Positions 53,284 through 64,000 of a stretch of DNA of 64,000 bases are shown piece by piece. The notes under the pieces are model-generated. The model saw only the letters and a list, made by a program, of their open reading frames with translations. It was not told the origin of the DNA and made no database searches. This stretch comes from Sanguinoderma infundibulare (lineage: Eukaryota > Basidiomycota > Agaricomycetes > Polyporales > Polyporaceae), in the NCBI GenBank assembly GCA_032821775.1, contig JAVLRN010000001.1:3658001-3722000 (forward strand), read 5' to 3'. Numbering within the stretch: position 1 is the stretch's first letter; each line of letters begins with the position of its first letter. The translations under genes and the position numbers were made by a program.

Positions 53284-54386
53284 CTACGCCCTACGGGCGC
53301 GAGCGAAGATGGCGTTCGAAGCCGTGGAAGTAGAGTTGGCAGAGAGCGTGGTGGTAGTCGAGTTGGCAAAGACTGTGGAGGTAGAGTTGTCGAAGACCGT
53401 CGACGTTGAGTTCGCCGCGGGGTCGCCGGAGGCTGACGGCGTGGCCTCGCCGTCCGTCGCGGTCGCGGTGCTCGTGGAGTTGTCGGGACCGCTGTTGCCC
53501 ACCGAGACCTCGACCTGGCCGTCGGCAGCCTTGATCCCGATGCGCATCATCGGAAACATCCTGGAAAGGATGGCGGAAGGAGACTTTGCACGCCGGAGAG
53601 GCGGCGAAATGGGGAGTGGCACTGGCGTGTTCGGCGGCGGGACGGGAGGGGCAGGCGTCGGCGGCCTGGGCCCGTTCGCGCTGCTGGTAGAGTTGCTCGG
53701 GGTGGTGGGCGCCGTCTGCGAGCCCTGCGGGGTCGACGTCGTCGCGGGGTCAGCGGCGGATGGGGAGCTCGAGGACGCCGCGACGGAGGTGGACGTCGTC
53801 GCGTTCGAGGGGGGAGGGTCTGCGACGGCGTCCCACTCAACGATCCGGCCGCGAGTTTGGGGGATGCCGTCGACCGCCAGTGAGCGAGAGACGGATTGCA
53901 TCTGCGCGTGCGCGTCGGCGATGGCCTCGGCGAGGATGCGGATCTGGTCGGGAGAGAGCGATTGGATCGAGTCGGCTGCGAGTAGCGGGATCCCACTCAA
54001 GCCCAAAAGACCTAACAGCTTGTCAAAGAGAGGGCCAATGACTGAACCCACCACCGGAATACCGCGCAACAGATCAAGCAGCCCTCTGCGGTCGAGAGCC
54101 CCCGGAACATGCGCTGCTGGTTGCTGTTGGTCAAGTGAAACAACGCATGTATCTTTGTAAACTCACCGAGAACGGCATGAGACTCGCTGGATGGAACCTG
54201 TGCCTGGTCGATATCCACCAGGTCCGAGCGAGCGGCCATGGCGATCGACTGCGAGTTAGAGGACGACGAGGGGATGATGGCCTGCTCGTGAGCGTGTGGT
54301 TCAGCTGGGGCGGCGAGAGCGGTGGACGAGGCAGAGACCGCGAGCGTCGCCAAGAACAGCGAGGAGCTTGTCGATGAGAGCCTCAT
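53284..54386 (-). CDS. Secreted Ser/Thr-rich protein with NST repeats
   Basis: About 350 residues, no named family. A signal peptide (MRLSSTSSSLFLATLAVSAS ending ALAAPAEP) is followed by a His/Ser-rich segment. A 50-nt intron joins VLG to AAHVPGALDRRGLLDLL. A hydrophobic region, VVGSVIGPLFDKLLGLLGL, then a helix SPDQIRILAEAIADAHAQMQ come next. The rest is Pro/Thr/Ser-rich. The C-terminus has at least five N-S-T sequons in near-repeats (FDNSTSTVFANSTTTTLSAN), which should be heavily glycosylated. It ends FARARRA. No GPI signal is evident. A cell-wall-associated or effector-like role is a guess. Confidence 0.68.
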
Positions 54387-55101
54387 GACGAGGGGACGTA
54401 AATGATGTGGGGGGTAGTCTGTGGTAGCGACGACAGCAATATGAAAGCACGAGGAAAACAACCAGCTAGCGGTCTCGCGGGGAGATGGTAGCGGTCAAAG
54501 GAGAAGAGCAGGTGGGGAACGCCGCGGGAGGGTGACCTGCTTTTAATCGATTCTGACGGAGCGTGAAGTGGCTAACGATCGAAAGTCAACCTCGCCATGG
54601 AAAACCGCTTCTCGGCTGACAGGTTCTTCGGGTCTGCAACGTCGATCGATTCGGGTGAAGCCAACCTCCCATGTTATCGGAAAATGCCGCGACATGTTGG
54701 ACGACCGTGTTGATGGTTCGCAGTACGTATGACGTGAGGAAGAAGCTGTGCGGTGCCAGCGTTAGGACAACACGTGCACGGCAACCCACCGGCGAGTACC
54801 GCATCCCATGGGGCAGAAGTCCAAGTTAGCTGACATCACCGCCTGGACGGTTGAGGTCAGATTAAAACCGCATACAATACGTCAACACGCGATAGAAGAA
54901 CACGGCCATAGAACCGCAGAAGGAGCCGGCCACGGAGCGGTAGATATATCGGCACGGAAGCGAAGCGGAGAGAAGAGGCAGTACATAGGACTGCCCATAT
55001 CCGCACTGCACGGGCGAGCCAGGGCGAACCTAGGTCAACGTGCGTCAGCAACGCGTCAGGGATGATGGTGAGAGAGACTGGCTGCACCGTCAGGAGGGAG
55101 G
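54387..55101. promoter_or_regulatory. Intergenic, upstream of the NST-repeat gene
   Basis: Holds the promoter of the secreted gene. A GATTAAAAG box (about 54540-54550, minus strand) is the best TATA-like element, some 155 bp from the ATG. The right half shows nothing recognisable. Confidence 0.35.
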
Positions 55102-55581
55102 TCACAAGGAGCCTATCCTCGACCGTCCTCTGGACTCCAACTCAAATAGCTCATCGTCCTCCCAGTGGTCAGGGTTCATGCGACGCCGTACATTGTCGCC
55201 GCCGCCACCTGACCGAGCCGCGAGGACGACCGTCTCCCACAGCTCGGACAGGGCCGAGAGAATAGAGCGGCCCATGCATGACGAAAGGATGCACCATGCC
55301 AAGAGTGCGAAGCTGTTCGAGGCAAAGCGGGTGAGAACGACGCCGGGTGAGAAACAGAAACACAGCGGATTATATTCACAGTAAGACAGAGAGGAAGATC
55401 GCCAGGGGGAAAAGACCACTGTCTTGAGAAACCATTGCCGGTGTGGCTGCTCAAAAGCCCTCGGGTGGAACGAGAACTTGAGTGTGGCCACCGTGTGGGT
55501 GAAAGCGGACTCGAGGTGCCACGTGCGAGGACGAGGGAACGCCGGTATCTGATAAGACGCGAATGGCGCGACTCCCGGCAT
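55102..55581 (-). CDS. Hypothetical protein, possibly membrane-associated
   Basis: From ATG 55581 one frame of 159 residues runs to 55102. It starts MPGVAPFASYQIPAFPRPRT. Two moderately hydrophobic stretches occur (YCEYNPLCFCFSPGVVLTRF and FALLAWCILSSCMGRSILSA), then an acidic-basic tail DDELFELESRGRSRIGSL. The tail composition looks protein-like and not random. An intron of about 100 nt may be hidden in the middle. No family is recognised. It is divergent from the CDF gene at 56053. Confidence 0.4.
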   Translation of the reverse strand: MPGVAPFASYQIPAFPRPRTWHLESAFTHTVATLKFSFHPRAFEQPHRQWFLKTVVFSPWRSSSLSYCEYNPLCFCFSPGVVLTRFASNSFALLAWCILSSCMGRSILSALSELWETVVLAARSGGGGDNVRRRMNPDHWEDDELFELESRGRSRIGSL

Positions 55582-56052
55582 CCACGCTCCTTCGTTACGA
55601 GTGAAGCTTTAACGTTCAACGGCGGTGAACATGGGTGTGCAGCACGGAGGGTGAGGCAGAGGACCACGAAAGGGGAGGTCCGTCGCACGAGCAGGACATG
55701 CGTTGGGTTTATCTGCAACCCGGCGCCAGCAGTTCAGAGTCCGCTGGCCAACGGACCTTTTTCACGACAACCAGCGCACAGCTCATCTGCAATTTGCTCC
55801 CCCCTCAACCGCCACCGTCGTCCACAGCGAATCGAGCAGCCAGACTGTCGAGAGGAGGTGAGTAAATGATCGAGCGCGGCGGCGCACGACGAGATTCAGT
55901 GTGAGATGTTTACCGACAGAGCGGACCCGCCAGTGCCCAGAGCAGAGGAACACAGTCATCGCTGTCAGTTCCACTCCCTCGGCTCCCTCCTGCGCCCCAC
56001 TCACCGTGGTCCTTCACCCCCTCCCCAATGTGAATCTTCCCCCTCTAGCCCA

Positions 56053-57991
56053 ATGGACAACCCCAGCACGCCCGCTGCAAGCCCAACGGCCGAGCAGCAC
56101 GTTAGGCGTTCGTCGTCAACGTCGGCGGTAAGCTCAGCGCCCGCTCTCCAGCGTGCTCCGCCCTCACGGAACCGAACTGCTTACAGCATTCCGAGACAAC
56201 GGTACCCGATCTGTTGCAGCAACTCGACAGCATCGAGCGGGCATCGGGTCCCAAAACAGTTCCAGACCCGTACAACTTTCGCGATGCCTACAAGTCCCAC
56301 CAGCAGCTCTCAGAATTACGCAAGCGCCGCAAGGGGAAGAAGCTCGAGCAGTATCACAAACGACAGAACAGCGTTTGTGTCGTCTTTGTGCTCACGGTCC
56401 TGATGCGTTGCCTGATGCTACTCCGAATTAGCTCATCGATGATCTCCTCAAGACCATGGAGGAGCACACCAAGGAGGCCTTGGTCGAGGAAGAGGCATCC
56501 CGTCTCCCAGTACGTCGGGCGGCACTACCTTTCTCGTCCCTCCGCAGCACCCATCTCACGATGCGCAGGTCAAGATCGCCGTCTGGGCCAGTCTCCTCGC
56601 CAACTTGAGCCTTTGTGTCCTGCAGAGTAAGCCGTCAGCCGCCATATCGGGACCACTGTTGACGCCGCCCAGTGTATGCCGCCGTCTCGTCCCTCTCCTT
56701 GTCCCTCCTGGCGACTGGTATCGACTCCGTGTTCGATATCGGTAGCAATGTCCTGCTGTACTGGCTTCACAAGAAGGCCGATGCGCTCGATGTCAACAAA
56801 TGGCCTGTCGGTGGCTCCCGCCTCGAGACCATCGGCAACATCGTATACGGTGAGCGCCAATCGAGCGCCGGCGTCCAAGGTTGTGCTGACTCACCGTCCT
56901 TCCAGGCTTTTTGTATGTTTCTACCGGACTCATACATAGCTTGACGTGCTGAACACATAATCAGAATGGGATCGGTCAACTTGGTCGTCATCGTAGAGTC
57001 GGCACGTACGCTCATCAGCCATGGCGACGGCGAGACCAATGAATTCCATATCCCGTCTCTAATTGCCGTCGGAGCCGCCTTGGGTACGTCCATCGGTCTC
57101 TTGAGGCCCTTCAGGTGTTGACCGTGACTGCAGGAGTGAAGTTCCTGCTCTTCCTCTACTGCTTTGGGTACCGGAACACGTCCAGTCAGGTACGCATGCT
57201 ATGGGAGGACCACCGCAACGACCTCTTCATCAACGGCTTTGGTGAGTCCCTCGCACCGTAGGGGAAAAGGTCGAAGAGGGGGACTCACGACGTTGGGGCG
57301 ACGACAGGTCTGCTCATGTCGGCGGGTGGGAGTAAGCTCAGGTGGTGTGAGTACCGATCTCGCCTACTCGCCTCGATTCTCCGGCTTATACCTTCTTCTG
57401 CCCAGACCTGGATCCGATGGGAGCAATCATCGTAAGCTGTCCCAATTCAACGGAGTTCTTCAGCTACCAAATCCGTGTTAAATTCCCCTCGCAGATCGCG
57501 GCCGGGGTTATAATTGCGTGGTCGCGCACCGTCTACCGCCAATTTGAATTGCTTGCGGGCAAATCGGCGCCGCACGACTTTATCCAGCTCCTTATCTACA
57601 AGGTCATGACGTTCAGTGACGGGATTGAGAAGGTCGACACCGTCCGAGCGTATCATGTGGGTCTTCCCCTGGGTTCTACTCTGCAGCCTTCGATTGATTG
57701 CTAACGTCTCAAAACTTTTGCCAGAGCGGCCCGGATTACTACGTAGAAGTCGACGTCGTGATGGACGCGAACACTCCGCTCTGGAAGGCCCACGATCTGA
57801 GCCAGAGTCTTCAGGACAAGATTGAGGTCTTGCCAAATGTAGGACGCGCATTCGTCCATGTTGACCACGAGACGACCCACACACCCGTACGTACACCCCC
57901 CTTCTCTTCGCCTGCCTTATTGGCGTAAATTAATTTCCTGAGCACTGACCTGTGATCCGCCGACGCGTAGGAACATCGAAAGTTTCTGTGA
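56053..57991 (+). CDS. Cation diffusion facilitator, manganese-type
   Basis: Proton-coupled metal exporter of the CDF family, about 450 residues. Exon chain: MDNPSTPAASPTAEQHVRRS, then HSETTVPDLLQQLDSIERAS, LIDDLLKTMEEHT, VKIAVWASLLANLSLCVLQ, MYAAVSSLSLSLLATGIDSV. TM2 carries D-x3-D (IDSVFD) and TM5 carries D-x3-D (DHRND). Zinc CDFs have His at the first position, so this is the Mn-CDF signature. The TM3 loop WPVGGSRLETIGN is conserved. The C-terminal ferredoxin-like domain (HSGPDYYVEVDVVMDANTPL) ends EHRKFL. A paralogue lies 5 kb downstream and an Nramp transporter is between them. Confidence 0.88.
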
Positions 57992-59106
57992 CCCACGACC
58001 TGCGATGGCCGCCGCTCGTGGCAATGCTCTACTCTAATTTTGCTCTTTAGATGCCGTCTTTGAGGTTCAACGACGAGAGGCCAAGACATATGTGAACGAA
58101 GATTGTGCAGTACATAGTTCGCACTTCGGTATTACGTATACGATATGAATGATAAGTTTCGTTGTCAATAACTACTCACCCCTCTGCGCGTTTGCCAGTG
58201 ACATTTGGGCGCCATCCTGGGCTATCGGTGCTTTGGTAACTGCCGAGGTTCTTACTGACGCGGCGGCGTAGAATAAAGATGGAAGTGATCATGCTTGACA
58301 TTGAACAGGGGAAAGAAAGGTGAGCATGGAAAGGATGCGGCTTCCCGACTTGATCTCGTGACGATCCATTCGTTGACCAGTTTTTCAGAAAGGCGCCGAC
58401 GTCGGAACCCGACCTTGGCACAATGTCCAAAGCGCACACCGGGCTTCTTCATACGGCATCTTATGGCAGGTACGTGAGTAAGTCGGTGTGTTCATGAGAG
58501 AGTTCGCAATGCTGACGATACAGGTAGCGCACAACAAGGGCCCTAGATTACCCGACGATGTTCTCGACGAAGGCGGGAGGCAAGTTATTCGCTGCTCCGG
58601 GCGTCGGGCGGATCGCGTTCATGGCAACTCTCCATGATTCTTAGGGGCTCTTCGCTTCTATGGAGCTCCACCGACGGTTTGCATGGATAAGCAACTGCCA
58701 TCAGTGAAGAGGTTCCCGACGCATCCGTAGCCATCCCGGACGTCTCAGGTAGGCATATACCCACCTGATACTATCACATCCTCCAGGTTCTCTACATGGA
58801 ATATTTCGGGAATGCTGCGGGGGCTTCGCACAGACTGGGTCGCATGTGGATGCGACCACCATCGTGGCGGCCCGACTCAACAGTACCACTGCCTCGGGCG
58901 CGAACGTCTCCAGCCGACATCATGTCTCCAGTATTCCGGGACCCTCAGGGCGACGTCCGCCGCTGGAGATGCGTTCTTCGCGATGCGTTCCCTGTCAGGA
59001 TGCGCCAAGGTTGAGGATTCGTACTGTTGGTCTTGGAACCGAGTCCATGGATAAATACCCTAGGTGATGCTTTGAGGAAAGCTCGAAGTTTGTCCACGAC
59101 TTCACG
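57992..59106. other. Intergenic between CDF and Nramp genes
   Basis: About 1.1 kb. A short plus frame from ATG 58559 (MFSTKAGGKLFAAPGVGRIA) and another near 58850 do not extend into recognised exons. No repeat or RNA gene was found. The Nramp promoter should lie in the last few hundred bases. Confidence 0.4.
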
Positions 59107-61429
59107 ATGTCCTCCATGCTTCGACACGATCCCACTCCGGCGTCGGGCACGTCCAGTGAGCATTCTGAGAAGCCTGCCTCTCAGGCTCGCTCTCGATGGG
59201 CATTGCCGGGCATCACTGCTGGCGTCCGTGCGGTTGGCGTGCATCTGCTGAAGCATACAGGCGTCGGGATCGTATGTGCCGTCGCATACTTCGACCCGTG
59301 AGTACTTGAGTCTTGCTTCCGACGCATTTGCGTGCTGACTTGAGTGGTGACAGCGGCAATTGGGGCGTGGACTTGCAGGCGGGTTCACAATACGGCTACA
59401 AGTTGCTTTTCGTCGTCCTTCTCTCGGGCCTCTTTGCCGTTTACTTGCAGGTATGTGGGATCGTTCGACTCCCGCGATGATTCTACCAACACTGATTTTC
59501 CATATCAGGTGCTCGCCTCTCGGCTAGGCTGTGTGACAGGCCTCGGTGCGCATCTCCGGTCCGAATGTCGGCATTTCCTCTTCCAAACACTGACTCCGTT
59601 CAACGACACAGACCTTGCTTCGCACTGCCGCCTACTCCTGCACGACCGTCCGCGCCACACTCTGCTATGGCGCTGGGGCGTGCTCTACCCGCTCTACGCG
59701 CTCTCCGAAATCGCCATCATCAGCACGGACCTGGCAGAACTGCTCGGCTCGGCGATGGCGCTCGTCATGCTCTTCCCGAAGCTCGAGATTTGGGCAGGCG
59801 TGCTCATAACGACCGCAGACGTCCTTCTCTTGCTCGCGATGCGCAACCCGATAGGCGGAGAACCCGTTCGGGCGTTTGAATTGGGCATTGCTGCGCTGGT
59901 AAGTCGGGCGCCGCCGCCGCCCGACGACGCCTTCCCCGAGCTCCACTTCGGTGAGACCCGCATGCTGACGGTCTTACGTGTAAACGTCTTCAGGTCTTCA
60001 TCGTTCTCATCTGCATGGCGGTCATCATCTCCAAGACGCAGATCAATTGGGGCGACGCGTTTGACGGCTTCGTTCCATCGAAGACCATCTTCCAGTCAGG
60101 CGGTCTCTACACCTGTGCGTACCTCTCACGCTCACCGCGCTGTTTTGCTTGGCTGTCAGGATTGCGCTGACTTGCACCATCGCAATTCACAGCGATAGGG
60201 ATCATCGGGGCGACGGTCATGCCTCACAGCCTGTTCTTGGGCTCCGCGCTCGCCACGCAGGACCGCGTCTCTTCGTCCTCGACTACAGACTCCACAGATT
60301 CGCAGGACGGTGGCGCGCCGGCTGAGGCGCCTGTGCGAAATGTTCGCACGCTCTTCAAAAAGCTTGGGCACGCGCTCCGGGCCATGTTCCTGGTCAAGAG
60401 GATCGCGGACGCGCCGGAAGAGCCCAAGTCTCACGCAGAATGGACGAACAACCCGCTTTCGTTCATCCGCCAGCACCTGTCCCATGGTATCATCGACATG
60501 GTCATCAGTCTTCTCGGCCTGGCGGTCGTAATTAACGCCCTGTGAGTCCCGCTGAACCGGTGTCCCCCTGCGAACGTTATCGCTGACTCCGCTTTTAGGA
60601 TTCTGATCCTAGCTAGCTCCGTCTTCTTCTTCAATGGGGATGGGTCAGGAGGTCCTGCGGACCTGTTCGACGCATACGACCTGCTTCGTGATCGTCTCGG
60701 TGCAGGTAAGAGCTGGAAACACCCGATCTGGCCTGCGCAGCTGCTCACTCCGCCCCGTCGGAACAGCGGCCGCGACCTTATTCGCACTCGCGCTTCTTGC
60801 GGCCGGCCAGAGTTCGTCGATAATCGCAACTCTCGCGGCCCAGATTGTCTCCGAGGGGTTCATCCATTGGTCGACCTCTGTAAGCCCGCTCTAACGCCTC
60901 GACCAGGGGCCGAAGCTGATTGGAGGAATTCTTGCAGCCCGTCCTGACCCGTCTGATCACGCGATGCTTTGGGCTCGTTCCGTCCTTGGTCGTCGCGGTG
61001 GCAGTTGGCCGACCGGGCATCGCGACGCTGCTCGTCGCGTCCCAGGTCGTGCTCTCCATCGTGCTGCCGTTCGTGACGCTCCCTCTGCTCTTGCTCACGT
61101 CGTCGAAGGAAGTGATGACGGTGTACGAGCCCGTGCCGAGCACGACGGTCGCGGCGACCACCACGTCGACGGCGGAAGAGACGACCACCACCACGTCGAC
61201 GTCGGAGGCCTCCTCCGACGGCGAACAGAGCACAAAAGACGACTCCATCAAGGACGAGCCGGCGATGACGACTATCGCCGAAACCCTTGGGGACGTCGAA
61301 CGCGCGATGGGGAAGCCGGTAGACTTCTCCAACGGAAAAGTTATGAAAACCATCGGCGGTGTGATTTGGATCATCGTCGTGGCCGCCAACGTGTACGCCA
61401 TCGTCCAGCTCGGGACGGGCCAAGCGTAG
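59107..61429 (+). CDS. Nramp divalent metal transporter (SLC11, Smf-like)
   Basis: Proton-coupled importer of Mn2+, Fe2+ and related metals. Cytosolic start [20 protein letters not shown], then TM1 with the metal-binding DPGN, split by an intron (YFDP/GNWGVD). Conserved segments follow: [52 protein letters not shown]6 has the second metal motif MPH in [13 protein letters not shown]. Both DPGN and MPH are intact, which fits Mn/Fe transport. The C-terminal loop carries a Thr/Ser-rich insert (about 61140-61230) before the last helix [19 protein letters not shown]. It ends GTGQA. At least nine introns were inferred. Confidence 0.92.
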
Positions 61430-62945
61430 AAGCACGCCGGTCGCTCGCGCCAAGGACATTGTAGCAAAGTCGTTCGTTCGCAGCAGTCCCCCCCGTGATG
61501 TATCACCTAACGAGTAGTACGTGTCCCCCTTCCCCAAGCCCATTGCTCCCGTTCCTGCCTCGTTGTCGTTGTACAAATACTATCTCCTCCTGGTCATTCG
61601 CACATTGTAACAGTAGACAGCTTTGACAACCCCTGATGGACTTTCCGCTCCACGTCGGACGCAATCCGACGCTCGTCCTCGAGGCTCGCGCTGGTGTGTT
61701 CGACGAAGAGTAAGAAGTTTGCCGCAGCAGGGAACATCAGTCCCAAACGTCACTGACGATTCCGCGATGGTCATCCGTCGGAATTGACGGGTCCCGAGAC
61801 GGCCGGTGGGTTCGAGATCGAATTGCGGTCGGTGAATGAAGTGGAGCAAAGAAGAGGCAACCGTGCGGCTTGCAGTAGAATGCCGTGTAGGCGGTGAGAA
61901 CAACTGTTGAGGTCCCCCTCATCGACATCTGCACAGGCGGGAGATACAAAGCCCTCACATGCCTCCCGGAGCAAGGAAGGCGTATGTAAAGGCGTCTTTG
62001 GCCACAGGCACGAGGCCTACAAGTCTTCCGACTCGGGCAAAGGCAAAACGGTCTCGTTGACTGTTGTGAGAAGTGGACCTTTCTCTAAGGCACCTCGTCC
62101 TCAGAGGAGACGGCGACTTGAACGTAGAGTTCGATGAGAACAGCCAACAGTCATGCGTGTGATGCAGAAGTGGAGAAGCCGGCAGCATTGTACGTCACTT
62201 CCGGAGAGGGACATGTCTTTTTTGCAGACGTGTTTCGAGAAAGGTGGCGGAGTGCGCATTTCGTCGCAATCCCACCGACTCAATAGCGGTCGGGGCGGCT
62301 TGGGACTCTCACGCAGGGCGACAATGGGGAAGATCGATAGAAAGAACAGGTCGACGCGTGCATCATTCAAGCGGTGGACGTAAAACGTAAGCGCAAGACG
62401 AGCGCGAGGGCGTCAGAAGGTCGTAATGAGAGCAAGACGCGCCAAGCCGTGGCATCTCGAGCCTCGAGGAGCCTGGATCATTGGACGACCCGGGTATCGG
62501 AGGCATTCTCCGACGATACGCAGCGATGCCCCTCGCCAGCTATGTCTCCATGACCCCAGCCGAGAGGCGGTTGCCCGGTCCACGGGCGCGGAGAGTTCCT
62601 GGGGGTGATGCCCGCCGGGAAGGAGCCCAGAGAGCGGCTTAAAGACAAACAGGGCCCTCGATGCGCCTCATCTTGGCACCCTTCCCTTGGCCCAGGACGC
62701 TCTTCTCTCCCTGTTGGATTCCAGGACAGCGTTGCGGTGAGTGCGATGGTCGTTGGAATCGCGAGCGCCGCCGCTCAAACGAATCACAGCTTTCCTGATT
62801 GGGTTCCCCGAGACAGTGGGTCGCGCAAATTGAGGTAGGTCGACGCTACCGTTCGCCTGGTCCGCCCCCATCGACGGCACCGACCGCTGCCCTGGCTCGT
62901 CCCCACGCCGTCTTTGACCGCTCGCTCACAAGATGGCCCCAGATC
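61430..62945. other. Intergenic between Nramp and second CDF genes
   Basis: About 1.5 kb. The one candidate small frame (61594-61737, minus) is listed separately. A short upstream ORF at 62933-62980 overlaps the CDF start. No other feature was found. Confidence 0.4.
61594..61737 (-). CDS. Possible 47-aa small ORF
   Basis: Reads MFPAAANFLLFVEHTSASLE, then a charged helical segment (DERRIASDVERKVHQGLSK) and ends TVTMCE. The heptad-like helix and balanced composition look coding. An in-frame stop lies just upstream of the ATG. It may be a genuine small protein, the last exon of an unseen gene or chance. Confidence 0.22.
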   Translation of the reverse strand: MFPAAANFLLFVEHTSASLEDERRIASDVERKVHQGLSKLSTVTMCE

Positions 62946-62980
62946 ATGACTGGCGTGGAGTTCAATCAACAGGACCTTGA
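62933..62980 (+). other. Overlapping upstream ORF of the second CDF gene
   Basis: ATG 62933 has A at -3 and G at +4, a strong context, and encodes MAPDHDWRGVQSTGP. Its stop is 35 bases past the main ATG at 62946 in another frame. If transcribed it would limit initiation at the CDF start. Confidence 0.4.
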
Positions 62981-64000
62981 CTACCTCGCGTCGCGCTCAG
63001 GGCCCTCGACGCCGGGGCGCGCGAGTTCTTCCTCGGTCAGTTTCAAGCAGTCGGAAATGGGCGCTGGGTTAGATCTCATCTAGGAACGGAACAGAGCACT
63101 GGAACCGTCACCGATCCCAAAGCCAAAGACGTCGAGCGCGGCTCAGGCTCCGGATCCACCCCCAGCGAATACGCCGACCCGTACTCGTTGCGCGAGGGCT
63201 ACAAAACACCAGAAGACATCGGCACGCTCAAAAAGCACAGATCGGGGCGCGCCCTGAGCAAGTTCTACGAGAAGCAGAATGATGTGCGCGCTTTTGCGTT
63301 CGACCATTGCGTCGGTGCAGTTTAGGTTGACGTTTGGCTCACAGCTCATCTCGTCGCTTCTCAAGCCAATGGAGGAGCACACGGAAGACGCGAAGCAGGA
63401 GGAGGGTTCTTCGCAAACGCAGGTAAGCCGCGCGTGTCCGCCAGCCTTGCTATCCCGACCTTACCCGAAGTGCAGGTCCGCATTGCCATTTGGGCGAGCC
63501 TCCTCGCAAACATCTTCCTCTGCGTCCTTCAAAGTGCGCGAACCCTGGCTTCTCTTTATATAATCAGATGCCCTGACGTGATAGCGTTCCGCAGTGTACG
63601 CCGCGATCGCCTCCGAGTCCCTCGCTCTCCTTTCCACCGGTATCGACGCCGTCTTCGACATGAGCAGCAATATGCTACTCTTCTGGCTCCACCACAAAGC
63701 CGCCCACATGAACAAGGACAAGTGGCCCGTCGGCGGCGCCCGCCTCGAGACGATCGGGAACATCCTCTACGGTAAGTCGCGCATGGTTCCAAGGCGTTGG
63801 TTTGCGTGCGCGCGTGCTCAACGTACTTCTTTCCGCAGGCTTCCTGTGCGTGTCTGCGTCTCTCGGCGCCCGCCGCGCCATCGCCGCTGATCGCGTTATG
63901 TACAGCATGGGTTCCGTGAACATTGTCGTCTTCATCGAGTCCTTCCGCAGCATCATCATGCGCGAGAGCGACGAGGACACGAACGCCCTCCATCTGGCCT
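62946..64000 (+). CDS. Cation diffusion facilitator, manganese-type (5' part, cut by window end)
   Basis: Paralogue of the gene at 56053. The N-terminus is MTGVEFNQQDLDYLASRSGP. After a short intron come GTTEQSTGTVTDPKAKDVER and YADPYSLREGYKTPEDIG. The exon LISSLLKPMEEHTEDAKQEE matches LIDDLLKTMEEHT of the first copy. VRIAIWASLLANIFLCVLQ, MYAAIASESLALLSTGIDAV (TM2 with D-x3-D, IDAVFD) and KWPVGGARLETIGNILYG follow. The window ends within the cytosolic loop after SFRSIIMRESDEDTNALHLA. TM5 and the C-terminal domain are not visible, so the second D-x3-D cannot be checked. Confidence 0.87.

Noticed and set aside
1..64000. CRISPR array, integrated phage, LTR retrotransposon or DNA transposon
   Set aside because: No regular short repeats with spacers, no transposase or reverse-transcriptase motifs and no long terminal repeats were seen.

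Overview
The window looks like nuclear DNA of a basidiomycete fungus, most likely an Agaricomycete and perhaps a wood-decay polypore. It is GC-rich and gene-dense on both strands. The genes carry many introns of roughly 50-70 nt with GTRNGT/YAG borders. The family content fits: DUF6535-type membrane protein, GSTFuA-type glutathione transferase, two basidiomycete-style P450s, F-box and SAM-like proteins. No bacterial operon, CRISPR array, prophage or intact transposon was seen. Gene ends were placed by joining exons by eye, so internal splice sites are predictions.

Layout. 0-5 kb: PFA4-type palmitoyltransferase (+), then a tandem-bromodomain Rsc4-like protein (-). 5-7.5 kb: a P450 (-), followed by about 2.3 kb without a recognisable gene. 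9.8-13.7 kb: a delta-9 fatty-acid desaturase (-) and a CutC copper-homeostasis protein (+) sharing a 380-bp divergent promoter. 13.9-19.3 kb: F-box protein (-), a small hypothetical gene (-), a GST (+) with an exon-1 relic nearby, and a long Pro/Ala-rich protein ending in two SAM-like modules (+). 19.4-24.4 kb: serine carboxypeptidase (-), tRNA-Ser(AGA) (-), secreted Vps62-family protein (+). 25-31.5 kb: TBC RabGAP (+), a 75-aa protein (+), a secreted beta-propeller protein (-). 33-37.4 kb: zinc-finger/SAM-like protein (-), ING/PHD protein (-), Dph4 J-protein (+). 37.4-45.2 kb: a diverged repeated segment, a DUF6535 membrane protein (+), a 39-bp tandem repeat and a type II fucosyltransferase-like protein (-). 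46.5-55.6 kb: second P450 (+), small membrane protein (-), NR2C2AP-like protein (-), protein tyrosine phosphatase (+), secreted NST-repeat protein (-), hypothetical protein (-). 56-64 kb: CDF transporter, Nramp transporter and a second CDF transporter cut by the window end, all on +.

Three themes stand out. First, the last 8 kb is a metal-transport cluster. Both CDF proteins carry the D-x3-D signature of manganese-type CDFs and they flank an Nramp divalent-metal importer, so the block looks like a manganese homeostasis cluster. Second, gene architecture is extreme: the desaturase reads correctly only with a 5-nt and a 3-nt exon (the latter a single catalytic histidine), the zinc-finger gene has its ATG split by an intron, the palmitoyltransferase has 17-nt and 15-nt exons, and one P450 appears to need a 34-nt intron. 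Third, one SAM-like module occurs three times in two unrelated protein contexts.
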